NCBI GenBank assembly: GCA_024689285.1
Contig: JAILDR010000088.1
Coordinates: forward strand, 1 to 47,653
Length of the DNA: 47,653 bases
From: Bacteroidales bacterium
Lineage (GTDB): Bacteria > Bacteroidota > Bacteroidia > Bacteroidales > F082
Reading direction: 5' to 3'
Position numbers and translations under genes: made by a program. The first letter of the stretch is position 1. Every line of letters begins with the position of its first letter. Below, in pieces: positions 6,799 through 17,315 of the stretch. Below the pieces are notes generated by a model. That model was not told the DNA's origin. It worked only from the letters and a program-made list of their open reading frames with translations, and did not search any database.

Positions 6799-6826
6799 GC
6801 TTCGTCAAATAGGCGAAGCTTTTTTT
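6799..6826 (+). terminator. Intrinsic terminator after the antitoxin/toxin relic
   Basis: A 6-bp stem GCTTCG (6799-6804) / CGAAGC (6814-6819) is followed by seven T residues. It ends the plus-strand unit and lies just before the stop of the converging ATPase gene. Confidence 0.75.
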
Positions 6827-6832
6827 GTTGTG

Positions 6833-7999
6833 TCATTGGTAACCCCCCCAATCCTTCCATGATACATAATCAATGCCGTTGATGGTGCAGGTGAGGTCGC
6901 CAAGATAGAAAACTGCACCTCGGCTGTCATCATCGCCGCGAAGCGCAAGATAATCACGCGTGTTTTTCGAAAGGTTTTGCTCCGCCTCAATGGTGCTTTT
7001 GATTTCAATGGCAAAAGTGTGCTTCCAATCAGCAATCGTGTCCACCTCGAAGCCTTTCAGGTCGCGATAATAGGTCAGATTAGGTTGTTTGCCTTGGTTC
7101 AGGCGACCTTTCAACAACTCGGCGAGGGCAAAAGTCTCCACAATGGCACCCTTGTTTGGATGAAGAATCAACTCCTCAACAGACTCGATTCGCAGCAGAT
7201 GGCATAGCAAGCCTGAATCGACAAAATACAACTTTGGCGACTTGACCAACGACTTTCCAAGATTCTGGGTGTCAGGCTCCAAGAAGTGGATGATAAACGA
7301 CGACTCCAAAATGGAAAGCCATTGCTTAACGGTCGGAGCAGAAACGCCGATGCCACGTGCAATACTGTCCATTGAGAGCACTTGGCCGCTATAGGTGGCG
7401 CAAATTTGGATGAATTTCTTGAACACCGACAAGTTGCTGTAGTTGATTTGGCTTTTCACATCTAAATCAAGATAGGTATCAATATAACTGTTGAACCAAT
7501 CGTCGGGTACAAAGTGTTTCGCTGAGTCGTACAGGGGAGGATAACATCCTTTGAAAATCACCTCATAAACATTGTTGCCCAATAAGTTACCCTGTTTTAA
7601 CTCTTCAATGGAGAAAGGCAACAACTTTAAGAAAGCAGCGCGACCAGCCAAGGAGTCCGTCATGTTCTGTTTCAGATTGAACTGATTGGAACCTGTCAGG
7701 ACGAACTTGCCAGGCGTGAAACTGCCTTTGTCGACATGATATTTGACCGCATCGAAAATCTCTGGCACTTTCTGAGCCTCATCAATGATGGCTCCCTCGG
7801 GAAACGCCAGCAGAAAGTCTATTGGATTGGCGGTGGCCAATTCACGGATGGTCTTGTCATCAAACGAAATGTATCGTTTCTCGGGGAAAGCCATCTTCGC
7901 CAAGGTTGATTTTCCGCTTTGCCTCGGCCCTGTAATCCCAATCACGGCGAATTGTGATGCAAGCCTTAAAAGGGCCTCTTTTGCTGTTCTCTGAATCAT
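6833..7999 (-). CDS. AAA+ ATPase with DUF4143 C-terminal domain
   Basis: 388 residues. Walker A GPRQSGKST at 24-32, Walker B 'AIIDEAQ' at about 70-76, and the sensor-like 'FVLTGSNQF' are all intact. A winged-helix-like middle ('IARGIGVSAPTVKQWLSILESSFIIHFLEP') and the DUF4143 end with 'YYRDLKGFEVDTIADW' and 'AIEIKST' follow. The last two look like the Asp and Glu-x-Lys of a PD-(D/E)XK nuclease fold. This family is common and multicopy in Bacteroidales genomes and its role is unknown. The gene stands alone, with its promoter and four phased repeats immediately upstream. All motifs and the full length argue for a working protein. Confidence 0.9.
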   Translation of the reverse strand: MIQRTAKEALLRLASQFAVIGITGPRQSGKSTLAKMAFPEKRYISFDDKTIRELATANPIDFLLAFPEGAIIDEAQKVPEIFDAVKYHVDKGSFTPGKFVLTGSNQFNLKQNMTDSLAGRAAFLKLLPFSIEELKQGNLLGNNVYEVIFKGCYPPLYDSAKHFVPDDWFNSYIDTYLDLDVKSQINYSNLSVFKKFIQICATYSGQVLSMDSIARGIGVSAPTVKQWLSILESSFIIHFLEPDTQNLGKSLVKSPKLYFVDSGLLCHLLRIESVEELILHPNKGAIVETFALAELLKGRLNQGKQPNLTYYRDLKGFEVDTIADWKHTFAIEIKSTIEAEQNLSKNTRDYLALRGDDDSRGAVFYLGDLTCTINGIDYVSWKDWGGYQ

Positions 8000-8030
8000 C
8001 GTTTTACCATTTTTAAGGTGAAATCCGCAG

Positions 8031-8038
8031 CAAAAATA
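8031..8038 (-). promoter_or_regulatory. -7 promoter box of the DUF4143 ATPase gene
   Basis: TATTTTTG on the minus strand, 31 bases upstream of the ATG. It is separated from the first of the four 15-bp repeats by only two bases. No -33 box is seen at the usual distance, where the spacer between the first two repeats lies. Confidence 0.55.
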
Positions 8039-8040
8039 GT

Positions 8041-8121
8041 AAAAATCTAAAGTTTAGAGCGGAAAAATCTAAAGTTTTAAACAGAAAAATCTAAAGTTTC
8101 AATAGTAAAAATCTAAAGTTT
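8041..8121 (-). repeat. Four 15-bp direct repeats at an exact 22-bp period
   Basis: AAACTTTAGATTTTT (minus strand) occurs perfectly at 8041-8055, 8063-8077, 8085-8099 and 8107-8121. The 7-bp spacers are all different. The period of 22 bp equals about two helical turns, so all four sites face the same side of the DNA. They lie directly upstream of the ATPase promoter box and are best read as an operator array for a regulator, perhaps the ATPase itself. Confidence 0.85.
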
Positions 8122-8273
8122 TGAAATTATGATTTCTTTATAATATTGTATATCATTTATTTATTTTATATTTCGTATAATTTGAGAAACAGCCAAAGTG
8201 TCATAGTTTTGCCGTTGAAACTTGACCATTTGAAAAATTGTTGCACAACGACCCTCCACACCACTTTATTTCT

Positions 8274-8281
8274 TATCTTTG
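8274..8281 (+). promoter_or_regulatory. -7 promoter box of the suf operon
   Basis: TATCTTTG followed by CAG, 36 bases upstream of the sufB ATG. The upstream -33 motif is not clear. The interval 8122-8273 is AT-rich and holds no gene. Confidence 0.5.
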
Positions 8282-8316
8282 CAGCCCAATTTGAAATCAT
8301 TCTTAATAGGACTAAA

Positions 8317-9768
<1,452 letters not shown>

Positions 9769-9778
9769 TATGAAAAGA

Positions 9779-9936
9779 AACTACGAATTGAACGGATTTT
9801 ACGAATATAGAGGCAAAAATTTTGCAGCCAAGGCTGCGAATCTCTACGAATTGGATTACCATCATTCGTATCAATCCGCAACGAAGTTGCAAAATTCAAT
9901 TCGCAATAATCCGTATAATTCGTGTAATTCGTAGTT
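9779..9936. repeat. Palindromic, MITE-like spacer between sufB and sufC
   Basis: Perfect 11-bp inverted repeats AACTACGAATT (9779-9789) and AATTCGTAGTT (9926-9936) bound a 158-bp block. Inside are a hairpin GCAGCC-AA-GGCTGC and several more copies of ACGAAT/ATTCG in both directions. There is no reading frame of note. It looks like a small non-autonomous palindromic repeat inside the operon. No target-site duplication is obvious. Confidence 0.65.
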
Positions 9937-9966
9937 AAATATAAAAACCTGAAATCTTGAAATAAT

Positions 9967-10713
9967 ATGTTGTTAAATATCAAAAACCTACACGTCTCCA
10001 TCGGAGGCAAGGAAATCCTGAAAGGATTGAATCTGGGTGTCAACGAAGGCGAGATACACGCCATCATGGGTCCCAACGGAACAGGGAAAAGCACCCTTGC
10101 GGCAGCCATCACCGGCCGCGAGGGCTATGAAATCACCGAAGGCGAAATCTGGTACAAGGGCAAGAACATCGTCGGGATGTCGCCCGAGGACCGCGCCAAT
10201 GAGGGTATCTTCCTCAGTTTCCAGTACCCCGTTGAAATCCCTGGCGTGAGCATACAGAACTTTATGCGTACCGCCGTCAACTCGAAGCGTGAGTACCAAG
10301 GTCTGCCACCGATGAGCACCGTTGACTTCATGAAGCTGATGAAGGAGAAGCAGGCGATGGTGGAAATCACCGAGAAGCTGCAAAACCGCTTCGTCAACGT
10401 GGGCTACAGCGGCGGCGAGAAGAAGAAAAACGAAATCTTCCAAATGGCCATGCTGGAACCCAGTCTCGCCATCCTCGACGAGACCGACTCAGGTTTGGAC
10501 ATCGACGCGCTTCGCATCGTGGCCCACGGCGTCAACCAGCTGCATAACAGCGAGAATGCCTTTGTGGTCATCACCCACTACCAACGTCTGTTGGACTATA
10601 TCGTCCCTGATTTCGTCCACGTGATGTATGACGGACGTATCGTCAAGACAGGCGGCAAGACCCTCGCCCTCGAACTCGAAGAAAAAGGCTACGAATGGAT
10701 TAAGGAACTTTGA
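9967..10713 (+). CDS. sufC: SufC, Fe-S assembly ATPase
   Basis: 248 residues. The ABC-type ATPase of the SufBCD scaffold, cytoplasmic, which drives opening of the SufB-SufD interface. Walker A GPNGTGKST is at 35-43, Q-loop 'SFQYP' at about 84-88, the ABC signature 'SGGEKKK' at 148-154, Walker B 'LAILDETDSGLD' at 167-178, and the switch His in 'VVITHYQRLL'. The signature form SGGEKK is the one characteristic of SufC rather than transporters. Its stop codon is two bases from the sufD start. Confidence 0.97.
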   Translation: MLLNIKNLHVSIGGKEILKGLNLGVNEGEIHAIMGPNGTGKSTLAAAITGREGYEITEGEIWYKGKNIVGMSPEDRANEGIFLSFQYPVEIPGVSIQNFMRTAVNSKREYQGLPPMSTVDFMKLMKEKQAMVEITEKLQNRFVNVGYSGGEKKKNEIFQMAMLEPSLAILDETDSGLDIDALRIVAHGVNQLHNSENAFVVITHYQRLLDYIVPDFVHVMYDGRIVKTGGKTLALELEEKGYEWIKEL

Positions 10714-10715
10714 TT

Positions 10716-11539
10716 ATGGACAACCAACTCATATTAGCCGCCAGCCAAAGTCGCGAATTGATTGAGTATGACGACGATGCCCATCTCTCTCACGACCCGA
10801 AGGTCACCGAAATCGTTCTCAATGAGAATTCGAGTCTTGAGCTGTATGTGCTGCAAAACGTCAACAACGAGGCTTCCATACGGCGCGAGTTCAAGATTAG
10901 GCAGTTGGCCGACAGTCGCCTGAAAATTGTGGTCATCACCTTTAACGGGGGGGACATCCGCAACAGCTATCAGGTGGACTTGGACGGCGAAGGGGCCGAG
11001 ACAGAGGTCTATGGTCTCTACCTCATCGACAAGACCCAGCATGTGGAGAACTACTTGAAAGTGAACCACAATGTGCCGCATTGCACAAGCATGGAAAAGT
11101 TCAAGGGAGTGCTTGACGAGGAAGCCAGCGCGGTGTTCAACGGACATGTGTATGTGGCGAAAAACGCGCAAAAGACCGATGCCCAACAAAACAACAGCAA
11201 CATCATTCTCACCCCGAAGGCTAAAATCAACAGCCAGCCTTTCCTTGAAATCTATGCCGACGACGTGAAATGCTCACACGGCACCTCCACAGGCCAGCTC
11301 GACCAAGAGGCGATGTTCTATATGCGCCAAAGAGGTATCAGCAAGGCGAACGCGAGGATTTTGCTCATGTACGCCTTTGCCGCTGAGGTCAGCAACCACA
11401 TCGGCAACGAGATGCTGCACGAACATATCGACGACATGATCAAACGGCGTTTGCGTGGCGAACTCTCGAGTTGCGAGAACTGCGTCCTGCGTTGCAGCCA
11501 CCCGAAGGATTACAATTTTGAAATTGATTATTCGAAGAT

Positions 11540-11543
<4 letters not shown>
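10716..11543 (+). CDS. sufD: SufD, Fe-S assembly scaffold subunit
   Basis: 275 residues from the ATG at 10716, two bases after the sufC stop. A TTG six bases earlier is less likely. SufD is the SufB paralogue of the SufBC2D complex. The C-terminal signature 'ADDVKCSHGTSTGQLDQEAMFYMRQRGI' with conserved Cys-x-His is intact. The protein is shorter than E. coli SufD (about 420), mainly at the N-terminus, as is common in Bacteroidota. The C-terminus carries 'CENCVLRCSHP', three cysteines and a histidine in 10 residues, worth noting as a possible metal site. The sufS ATG overlaps its stop (ATGA). Confidence 0.93.
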
Positions 11544-12808
<1,265 letters not shown>

Positions 12809-12867
12809 CGCAGGTTTTCATGTTTTTACCGCACCATGCACAAAGGGAACAATCCGGGCAAGTTCCT

Positions 12868-13278
12868 TTAAGCAAAGGTAAACAGCAGATTCCCAAAGAA
12901 ATTCCACAAGGTGGAGACCCCCACGGCAAACACTTTGCTGAGATAGAAGTTCCATTTCAGCTTGCCATTGAGCAGATAGACTGTCAGCGTGTCCAAGCCC
13001 ATCCCCACCAAAGAGATACCGAAATACTTGGCATATTCCACTCCAATCTGCGGGTTGCTGCTCTGAAAGGTCCACAGACGATTGAGAATGTAATTAGAGG
13101 AAGCCGCGACGACGAAACCGAGGATATTGCTCAGGTATTTGTTCCACTTCAGCCATTCCTTGCAGACGTAGGTCACACCGAAGTTGACGACCACCCCCGA
13201 GAAGCCTACCACTCCGAATTTCAAGAACTTCAGCAGAAATTCCCGGGAGAGTTCTATGTTAAGCAGCAAGGAATTCAT
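12868..13278 (-). CDS. GtrA-family membrane protein
   Basis: 136 residues from the ATG at 13278. An upstream TTG start would add seven residues and is less likely. Four hydrophobic segments are visible, the first two in 'FLKFGVVGFSGVVVNFGVTYV' and 'LSNILGFVVAASSNYILNRLWTF'. The motif 'NYILNRLWTF' is the GtrA family hallmark (normally '.nf.lnr.wtF'). GtrA proteins are linked to moving lipid-linked sugars or to cell-surface polysaccharide synthesis. It converges on sufS and lies 37 bases downstream of the CpeT-like gene, possibly in one transcript. Confidence 0.85.
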   Translation of the reverse strand: MNSLLLNIELSREFLLKFLKFGVVGFSGVVVNFGVTYVCKEWLKWNKYLSNILGFVVAASSNYILNRLWTFQSSNPQIGVEYAKYFGISLVGMGLDTLTVYLLNGKLKWNFYLSKVFAVGVSTLWNFFGNLLFTFA

Positions 13279-13315
13279 TCTCGTTTTATGAAGCAACAAG
13301 GCATCAACCGACAGG

Positions 13316-13912
13316 TCAGTCAGTCAGTTCTTTCCTACCTTGATAACCTCTGATATTGTTGGTGTTAACAGGTATTCGCTTGATGTAGAAACGTTCGTCC
13401 TCCTGCACAAACTTGAAATGCAGCAAGTCGCCTTGGGAGAAACAATGGCTCAAAGTGGGAATCTTAAGGAAGCCGTTTGTTTGATACGAGAAATCGGATG
13501 TCTTCACGAACGCTATCCTGGGGCCTCTTTTGAGAATACTCGTGGTAAAACCATCAAAGAAATTACGATTGCCCCATTTGCCGGCAAACTGCTCCGGATT
13601 ATTCAAGTCGTGCATAACCACATGAAACACTTTATCATTCTTCGGATTGATTTCCAACACCTTCTGCAACACCACCTCCTTGCCTTTGGAGGCTTCCACA
13701 TAAAGCCATTGGAAACGGTTGCCCACCGACTCCCAAATCGGAGTAAAATGCACCGTTGCCAACAGCGAGTCCTTTTCATCGAAAAGGGAGTAATCGCCTT
13801 CTAAGGTACGATAGAATTGTTTGGCATCTTCTTCAGTGAACTTAGGGGCACGTTGTGCAATACCACTGAATGTCAAAAGGATAGCAGCTATAACAAGGGC
13901 AAATCTTTTCAT
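13316..13912 (-). CDS. Exported CpcT/CpeT-like protein
   Basis: 198 residues from the ATG at 13912, giving a typical signal peptide (MKRFALVIAAILLTFSGIAQ). Upstream in-frame residues are poor coding sequence. The mature part has the CpcT/CpeT (DUF1001) flavour: 'FYRTLEGDYS', 'HFTPIWESVGNRFQWLYVEAS', 'VVLQKVLEINPKNDKVFHVVMHDLNNP'. In cyanobacteria the family attaches phycobilins. Bacteroidota homologues cannot do that and their role is unknown. A minus-strand promoter box (13945-13952) precedes it. The assignment rests on pattern resemblance only. Confidence 0.7.
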   Translation of the reverse strand: MKRFALVIAAILLTFSGIAQRAPKFTEEDAKQFYRTLEGDYSLFDEKDSLLATVHFTPIWESVGNRFQWLYVEASKGKEVVLQKVLEINPKNDKVFHVVMHDLNNPEQFAGKWGNRNFFDGFTTSILKRGPRIAFVKTSDFSYQTNGFLKIPTLSHCFSQGDLLHFKFVQEDERFYIKRIPVNTNNIRGYQGRKELTD

Positions 13913-13944
13913 TTGTTCTCTTTTTTTGTTACAATTTCGGAGTG

Positions 13945-13952
13945 CAAAAATA
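13945..13952 (-). promoter_or_regulatory. -7 promoter box of the CpeT-like gene
   Basis: TATTTTTG on the minus strand, 32 bases before the chosen ATG. This supports that start over the longer reading frame, which would begin upstream of or inside the promoter. Confidence 0.5.
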
Positions 13953-13994
13953 AACAAATTATTGATTTATTGTTTTTTTGTTGGCCACTTAAGA

Positions 13995-14885
13995 TTAGTG
14001 TCGCGTCAGGTAACGTGCTCTCAGCGTCTCAATGTCGGCATCGGTCAAGCCCAAAGGCCCACGAAGATAGGCATCCATCGAACCGTATTCGGCATCAATC
14101 AAGTCGAGTGCTTTGATGAAATTGTCCTTATTGGCACCGACGAAAACTTTAACCACAGCAAGTTCCTCCTCCTTGCCTCCCAAGGACTTCACCTTGCGGC
14201 AAGCCTTGACGACCTCATCGCCATAAACCAGATTGGTTTTGTCGAAATCAGCGATGATGGTCTCGCGGTCAACGCCCAAAGCCGAAAGCAGATAGGCAGC
14301 GGCAAAGCCCGTGCGGTCTTTCCCCAAGATGCAATGGAAAAACACAGCACCATCATGGGTATCGACCACCTCCCGAAGGAATGCGGCGAACTGCCGCTGA
14401 CAGTCGGGACGCATTACGAGCGAGGGATACAGTTCACGTGCCCTTTTTTGTGCCTTCTCGTTGAAGGCTGCAAACACGATAAGTTTGGATATGTTGACCG
14501 ACTTGATGGATTTCATTTTTGCAGACGCATCACTGGAATCAGCCGTGGTGACAGGGAGACTGACATAGGTTGCTTCGGGCAGAAGTTTGTCTTCGTTGCC
14601 TTTTTTCTCAAATTCCGTCCTGAAGTCAATCACCTTGACGGTGTGAAGTTTGGAAAGCAACGCGAGGTCGGCATCTTTTGCCGTTGCAAGCGACGCACCC
14701 CGCATCAGCAAACCGCTCTTGACCACCAGGCTGTCAGCTGTCATGTAACCACCAAGGTCGCGGGCATTGACAATGCCCTCAACGGGCAGAAAGCTCCCGT
14801 CCAAGACCTGTTTGGCTGGAGCGCAGGACGAAAGCAACGCTGCGATTCCAAAAATGATTACTATAGAAAGGTGTCTTCTGGCCAT
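13995..14885 (-). CDS. Lipoprotein tyrosine/dual-specificity phosphatase
   Basis: 296 residues from the ATG at 14885. A lipobox ends at Cys21 (ALLSSC), placing the enzyme at the periplasmic or outer face of a membrane. The catalytic P-loop is 'HCILGKDRTG' (His184, Cys185, Arg191), the form seen in Y_phosphatase3 (PF13350) enzymes. 'ARDLGGY' near 41-47 and 'DFRTEFE' are further family marks. Such enzymes hydrolyse phosphotyrosine, and some act on phosphoinositides or other small phosphates. It has its own promoter box at 14912-14919 and sits 72 bases downstream of the DUF2490 gene. Confidence 0.9.
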   Translation of the reverse strand: MARRHLSIVIIFGIAALLSSCAPAKQVLDGSFLPVEGIVNARDLGGYMTADSLVVKSGLLMRGASLATAKDADLALLSKLHTVKVIDFRTEFEKKGNEDKLLPEATYVSLPVTTADSSDASAKMKSIKSVNISKLIVFAAFNEKAQKRARELYPSLVMRPDCQRQFAAFLREVVDTHDGAVFFHCILGKDRTGFAAAYLLSALGVDRETIIADFDKTNLVYGDEVVKACRKVKSLGGKEEELAVVKVFVGANKDNFIKALDLIDAEYGSMDAYLRGPLGLTDADIETLRARYLTRH

Positions 14886-14911
14886 TGTCACGCCTCAAAT
14901 GATTTAAGCCG

Positions 14912-14919
14912 CAAAGATA
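14912..14919 (-). promoter_or_regulatory. -7 promoter box of the phosphatase gene
   Basis: TATCTTTG on the minus strand, followed by C, 26 bases upstream of the ATG. It lies in the 71-bp gap after the DUF2490 stop codon, so this gene may be transcribed apart from the upstream operon. Confidence 0.5.
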
Positions 14920-14956
14920 ATCCTTTTTCCTTCCAACCCGTCGACTTTGTGTCATT

Positions 14957-15790
14957 TCAAAACGCAAACTCATATCCTGCACCCACCCAAAACCGGAGGC
15001 CGGTCTCCTTGGTGTAGGATTTCAACTTGGTACCTTCAGCATTGGCATCCACTTTCTTGTCCGTAACGGAATCACCCAATAAATAGACAGTCAGAGTGTT
15101 GTGCCTGTCCAATTTGATATCCGTGCCCAAACCGAGGCGCAGACGGTTGATATAGCTGCCATTGAAGCCCTTCAGGAACCAACCCGGTTCCCCCTCACTG
15201 GAATAGTCGTCCAAAGTGACATACTCGACACCATCGTATGCAGCGGCAATGACAGGTGCATTCAAATAGTAGCGAATCTCAATATAGCCGTAGGGCTGCC
15301 ATTGGCTATGGCTTTTGTACTGCGCCTTCAGGCGGCTCTTCAGCACCAGGGCATTCCTGGGATTCTGATACACATTGAAATCGCCCGACCGGTGCGTCAA
15401 CTGCAAACGTTCCCTCAATGAGATGTTCCAACGGCCGAGATGCACGATTCCCATGACATCAGCCATGAACCTATGGCGCGCATTCTTGAAGGTTTGGGTC
15501 GTGGCGCCATAACTGTTGATGAGCGCATATCCCAACCCGAGCTTGATGTTAGGATGCACCTTATAATCCATAAACACCGTGGTTTGCAGCCGGTCGAAGT
15601 TGCCGAAGTTGTTGTCGAAACGCGCCTCTTCCTCTAACGAGAGGTGCAGGCCTTTGACGATTCTCCAGTCAGCCACCACCGAGACACGACCGCCAATCTC
15701 AGGGTCTACTGCTATATTGGTCTGTGGAAATGCCACAAGAGGGAGAAAACATCCCAATATCAATATGACAATATGCTTATTCATAACCAT
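14957..15790 (-). CDS. DUF2490 outer-membrane beta-barrel protein
   Basis: 277 residues, signal peptide at the start (cleavage after VAFPQ, near residue 23). The mature protein alternates polar and hydrophobic residues with aromatic girdles, ends in Phe ('YEFAF'), and contains the DUF2490 pattern 'W.I.KGLHLSLEEEARFDNNFGNFDRLQTTV', 'LGLGYALIN', and 'HRFMADVMG'. A small outer-membrane barrel of unknown function. It begins 13 bases after the preceding lipoprotein gene and is very likely in its operon. A second ATG six bases downstream is an equally good start. Confidence 0.85.
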   Translation of the reverse strand: MVMNKHIVILILGCFLPLVAFPQTNIAVDPEIGGRVSVVADWRIVKGLHLSLEEEARFDNNFGNFDRLQTTVFMDYKVHPNIKLGLGYALINSYGATTQTFKNARHRFMADVMGIVHLGRWNISLRERLQLTHRSGDFNVYQNPRNALVLKSRLKAQYKSHSQWQPYGYIEIRYYLNAPVIAAAYDGVEYVTLDDYSSEGEPGWFLKGFNGSYINRLRLGLGTDIKLDRHNTLTVYLLGDSVTDKKVDANAEGTKLKSYTKETGLRFWVGAGYEFAF

Positions 15791-15803
15791 TTTCCATTAA
15801 AAA

Positions 15804-17315
15804 TCACTTAACCTTAATCGGTCCTCCACCGTTGTTATAGGGCGTCAGGAGGACTGGGATGCCGCCACTGAGGGTGGCATCAAGATAGAACGTGTCATCA
15901 AAACAGTTTGTACCGCTTGTAACACTCACGCCCGAACACAAAACCGGCACAGTGGCACCCGACACCACAAGTGGCGTACCGCCGCTTGACGGGGTCTTGA
16001 ATGCGTAAGCCGTTGTGCCAATGGTCAGCCCATACCATGTATTATGCGCCCACGACAAAGTCGAGTAGCAACTTTGTGTGAGCGTCGAGCCCATCTCGAG
16101 ATTGCCCAAAGCCACCAAAGTGCCTCCTGTAAGGTAGAGTCTGCAACCCGCTTCGGAATTGGCGTCAATGGACATCTCCACGACACCCATGCCAATGGCA
16201 TAAACCACGCCTCCTTTGATATAGAAATTACCATTGGCATCAAGAGCGTCGTTTCTCGTTGCACGGGCAAACACGAGTCCGCCCGATATGGTGAAATCAC
16301 TGCCTGCATTGATGGCATCGTCAACCTCGGAATAGCCGTATACCTCGCCATCGGAGATGGTGATGAGGTCTTTAGCTTCTATGGCCTCATGGTGCTTACT
16401 GCTCACATAGACCTTGCTGCCGGAGAAAAGCAAGTCGCCTTCAAACTTGATGCCTTTGGCCGATTTGTCATCGTTTGACGAGTCATAATTGTCGCCAGTG
16501 ACCGTCACGGTGACATCGCCGCTTTTGAAATAGCCGTTACCATCGCAACTGATACCCTTGGCACCTGTTCCCGATGCAGCAATATCCAAACTGCCTCCGT
16601 ACATCTTGAAATAGTCGTTGGACTTGACTCCGGCAGGGCTTTTGTATTCCTTGTCATCAGCGTCGTAATAGGCATTAGAGGTTATTGTTACGTCGAAGGC
16701 TCCTTCCTTGATGATGATATAGTCGTCAGAAACAATGCCAGACCTGCCCGATGCGCCTACGGTAAGCGTGCCGTTGCCACTGAAAATCAGCTGTCCTTCG
16801 CTGAACAGTGTTCCTTTCTCATCCTCGCCCGATGGGGTATCGGTGTAATCCGCGCCGTCATGAATGCTATTGTTGTTGTTCAGTACGATAAAAGTGCGTT
16901 TGCCTTTGGCGGGTTCCGATGCCGTTCCCTGCACATTGATGGCTGCACCGTTTTTATTGGTAAGGTCGACGCCATTGAGCGTGATACCTTGTCTCTTTGC
17001 GCTGTAGAGTTTGAAGAAACCGTCGCCAGTAGTGCCGCTAAGCTCATACATCACATACTCATCGCCTGAATAGACGATGGTTACATCGTTGCCCGTGACG
17101 GTCACCTGGAAGTCCTCATTTGTGCCAGTGACGGCAGCGTTTCCTACGGTGGAAAACGCCACACCGACTGTTTGCGTAAACACTGTGTTATTGATATCAT
17201 CATCGCTGTCATCCTGATCAAACAGGTCGACATGAACAATATTGTCTTTTGCACAACCCACCAGCAAAGGCAGAGAGGCCAGCAACAGAAGATACATTAG
17301 CCGCTTCATAACCAT
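15804..17315 (-). CDS. Cthe_2159-like carbohydrate-binding surface lipoprotein (DUF4353)
   Basis: 503 residues. A lipoprotein signal ends in 'LLVGC', followed by an acidic stretch with 'DQDDSDDD'. The body is a beta-helix of about 20-residue turns rich in Gly, Asp and Asn: 'GITLNGVDLTNKNGAAINVQG', 'RTFIVLNNNNSIHDGADY', 'GIVSDDYIIIKEG', 'KGISCDGNGYFKSGDV', 'DDAINAGSDFTISGG'. This is the pattern of DUF4353 proteins. The founding member Cthe_2159 binds acidic polysaccharide with calcium. The ATG overlaps the stop of the phosphatase-dipeptidase fusion by one base (TGATG), which argues for coupled translation. Probably outer-membrane surface. Confidence 0.9.
   Translation of the reverse strand: MVMKRLMYLLLLASLPLLVGCAKDNIVHVDLFDQDDSDDDINNTVFTQTVGVAFSTVGNAAVTGTNEDFQVTVTGNDVTIVYSGDEYVMYELSGTTGDGFFKLYSAKRQGITLNGVDLTNKNGAAINVQGTASEPAKGKRTFIVLNNNNSIHDGADYTDTPSGEDEKGTLFSEGQLIFSGNGTLTVGASGRSGIVSDDYIIIKEGAFDVTITSNAYYDADDKEYKSPAGVKSNDYFKMYGGSLDIAASGTGAKGISCDGNGYFKSGDVTVTVTGDNYDSSNDDKSAKGIKFEGDLLFSGSKVYVSSKHHEAIEAKDLITISDGEVYGYSEVDDAINAGSDFTISGGLVFARATRNDALDANGNFYIKGGVVYAIGMGVVEMSIDANSEAGCRLYLTGGTLVALGNLEMGSTLTQSCYSTLSWAHNTWYGLTIGTTAYAFKTPSSGGTPLVVSGATVPVLCSGVSVTSGTNCFDDTFYLDATLSGGIPVLLTPYNNGGGPIKVK

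Noticed and set aside
8041..8121. CRISPR array, because of perfect repeats with variable spacers
   Set aside because: Spacers are only 7 bp and repeats 15 bp, there are no cas genes, and the array abuts a promoter. An operator is the better reading.
8146..8316. N-terminal extension of SufB
   Set aside because: The extra 57 residues run across the promoter box and AT-rich spacer and do not resemble SufB. ATG at 8317 gives the family length.
16025..16478. Reading frames opposite or offset within the DUF4353 gene
   Set aside because: Codon pattern and beta-helix periodicity clearly support only the minus-strand frame at 15804-17315.
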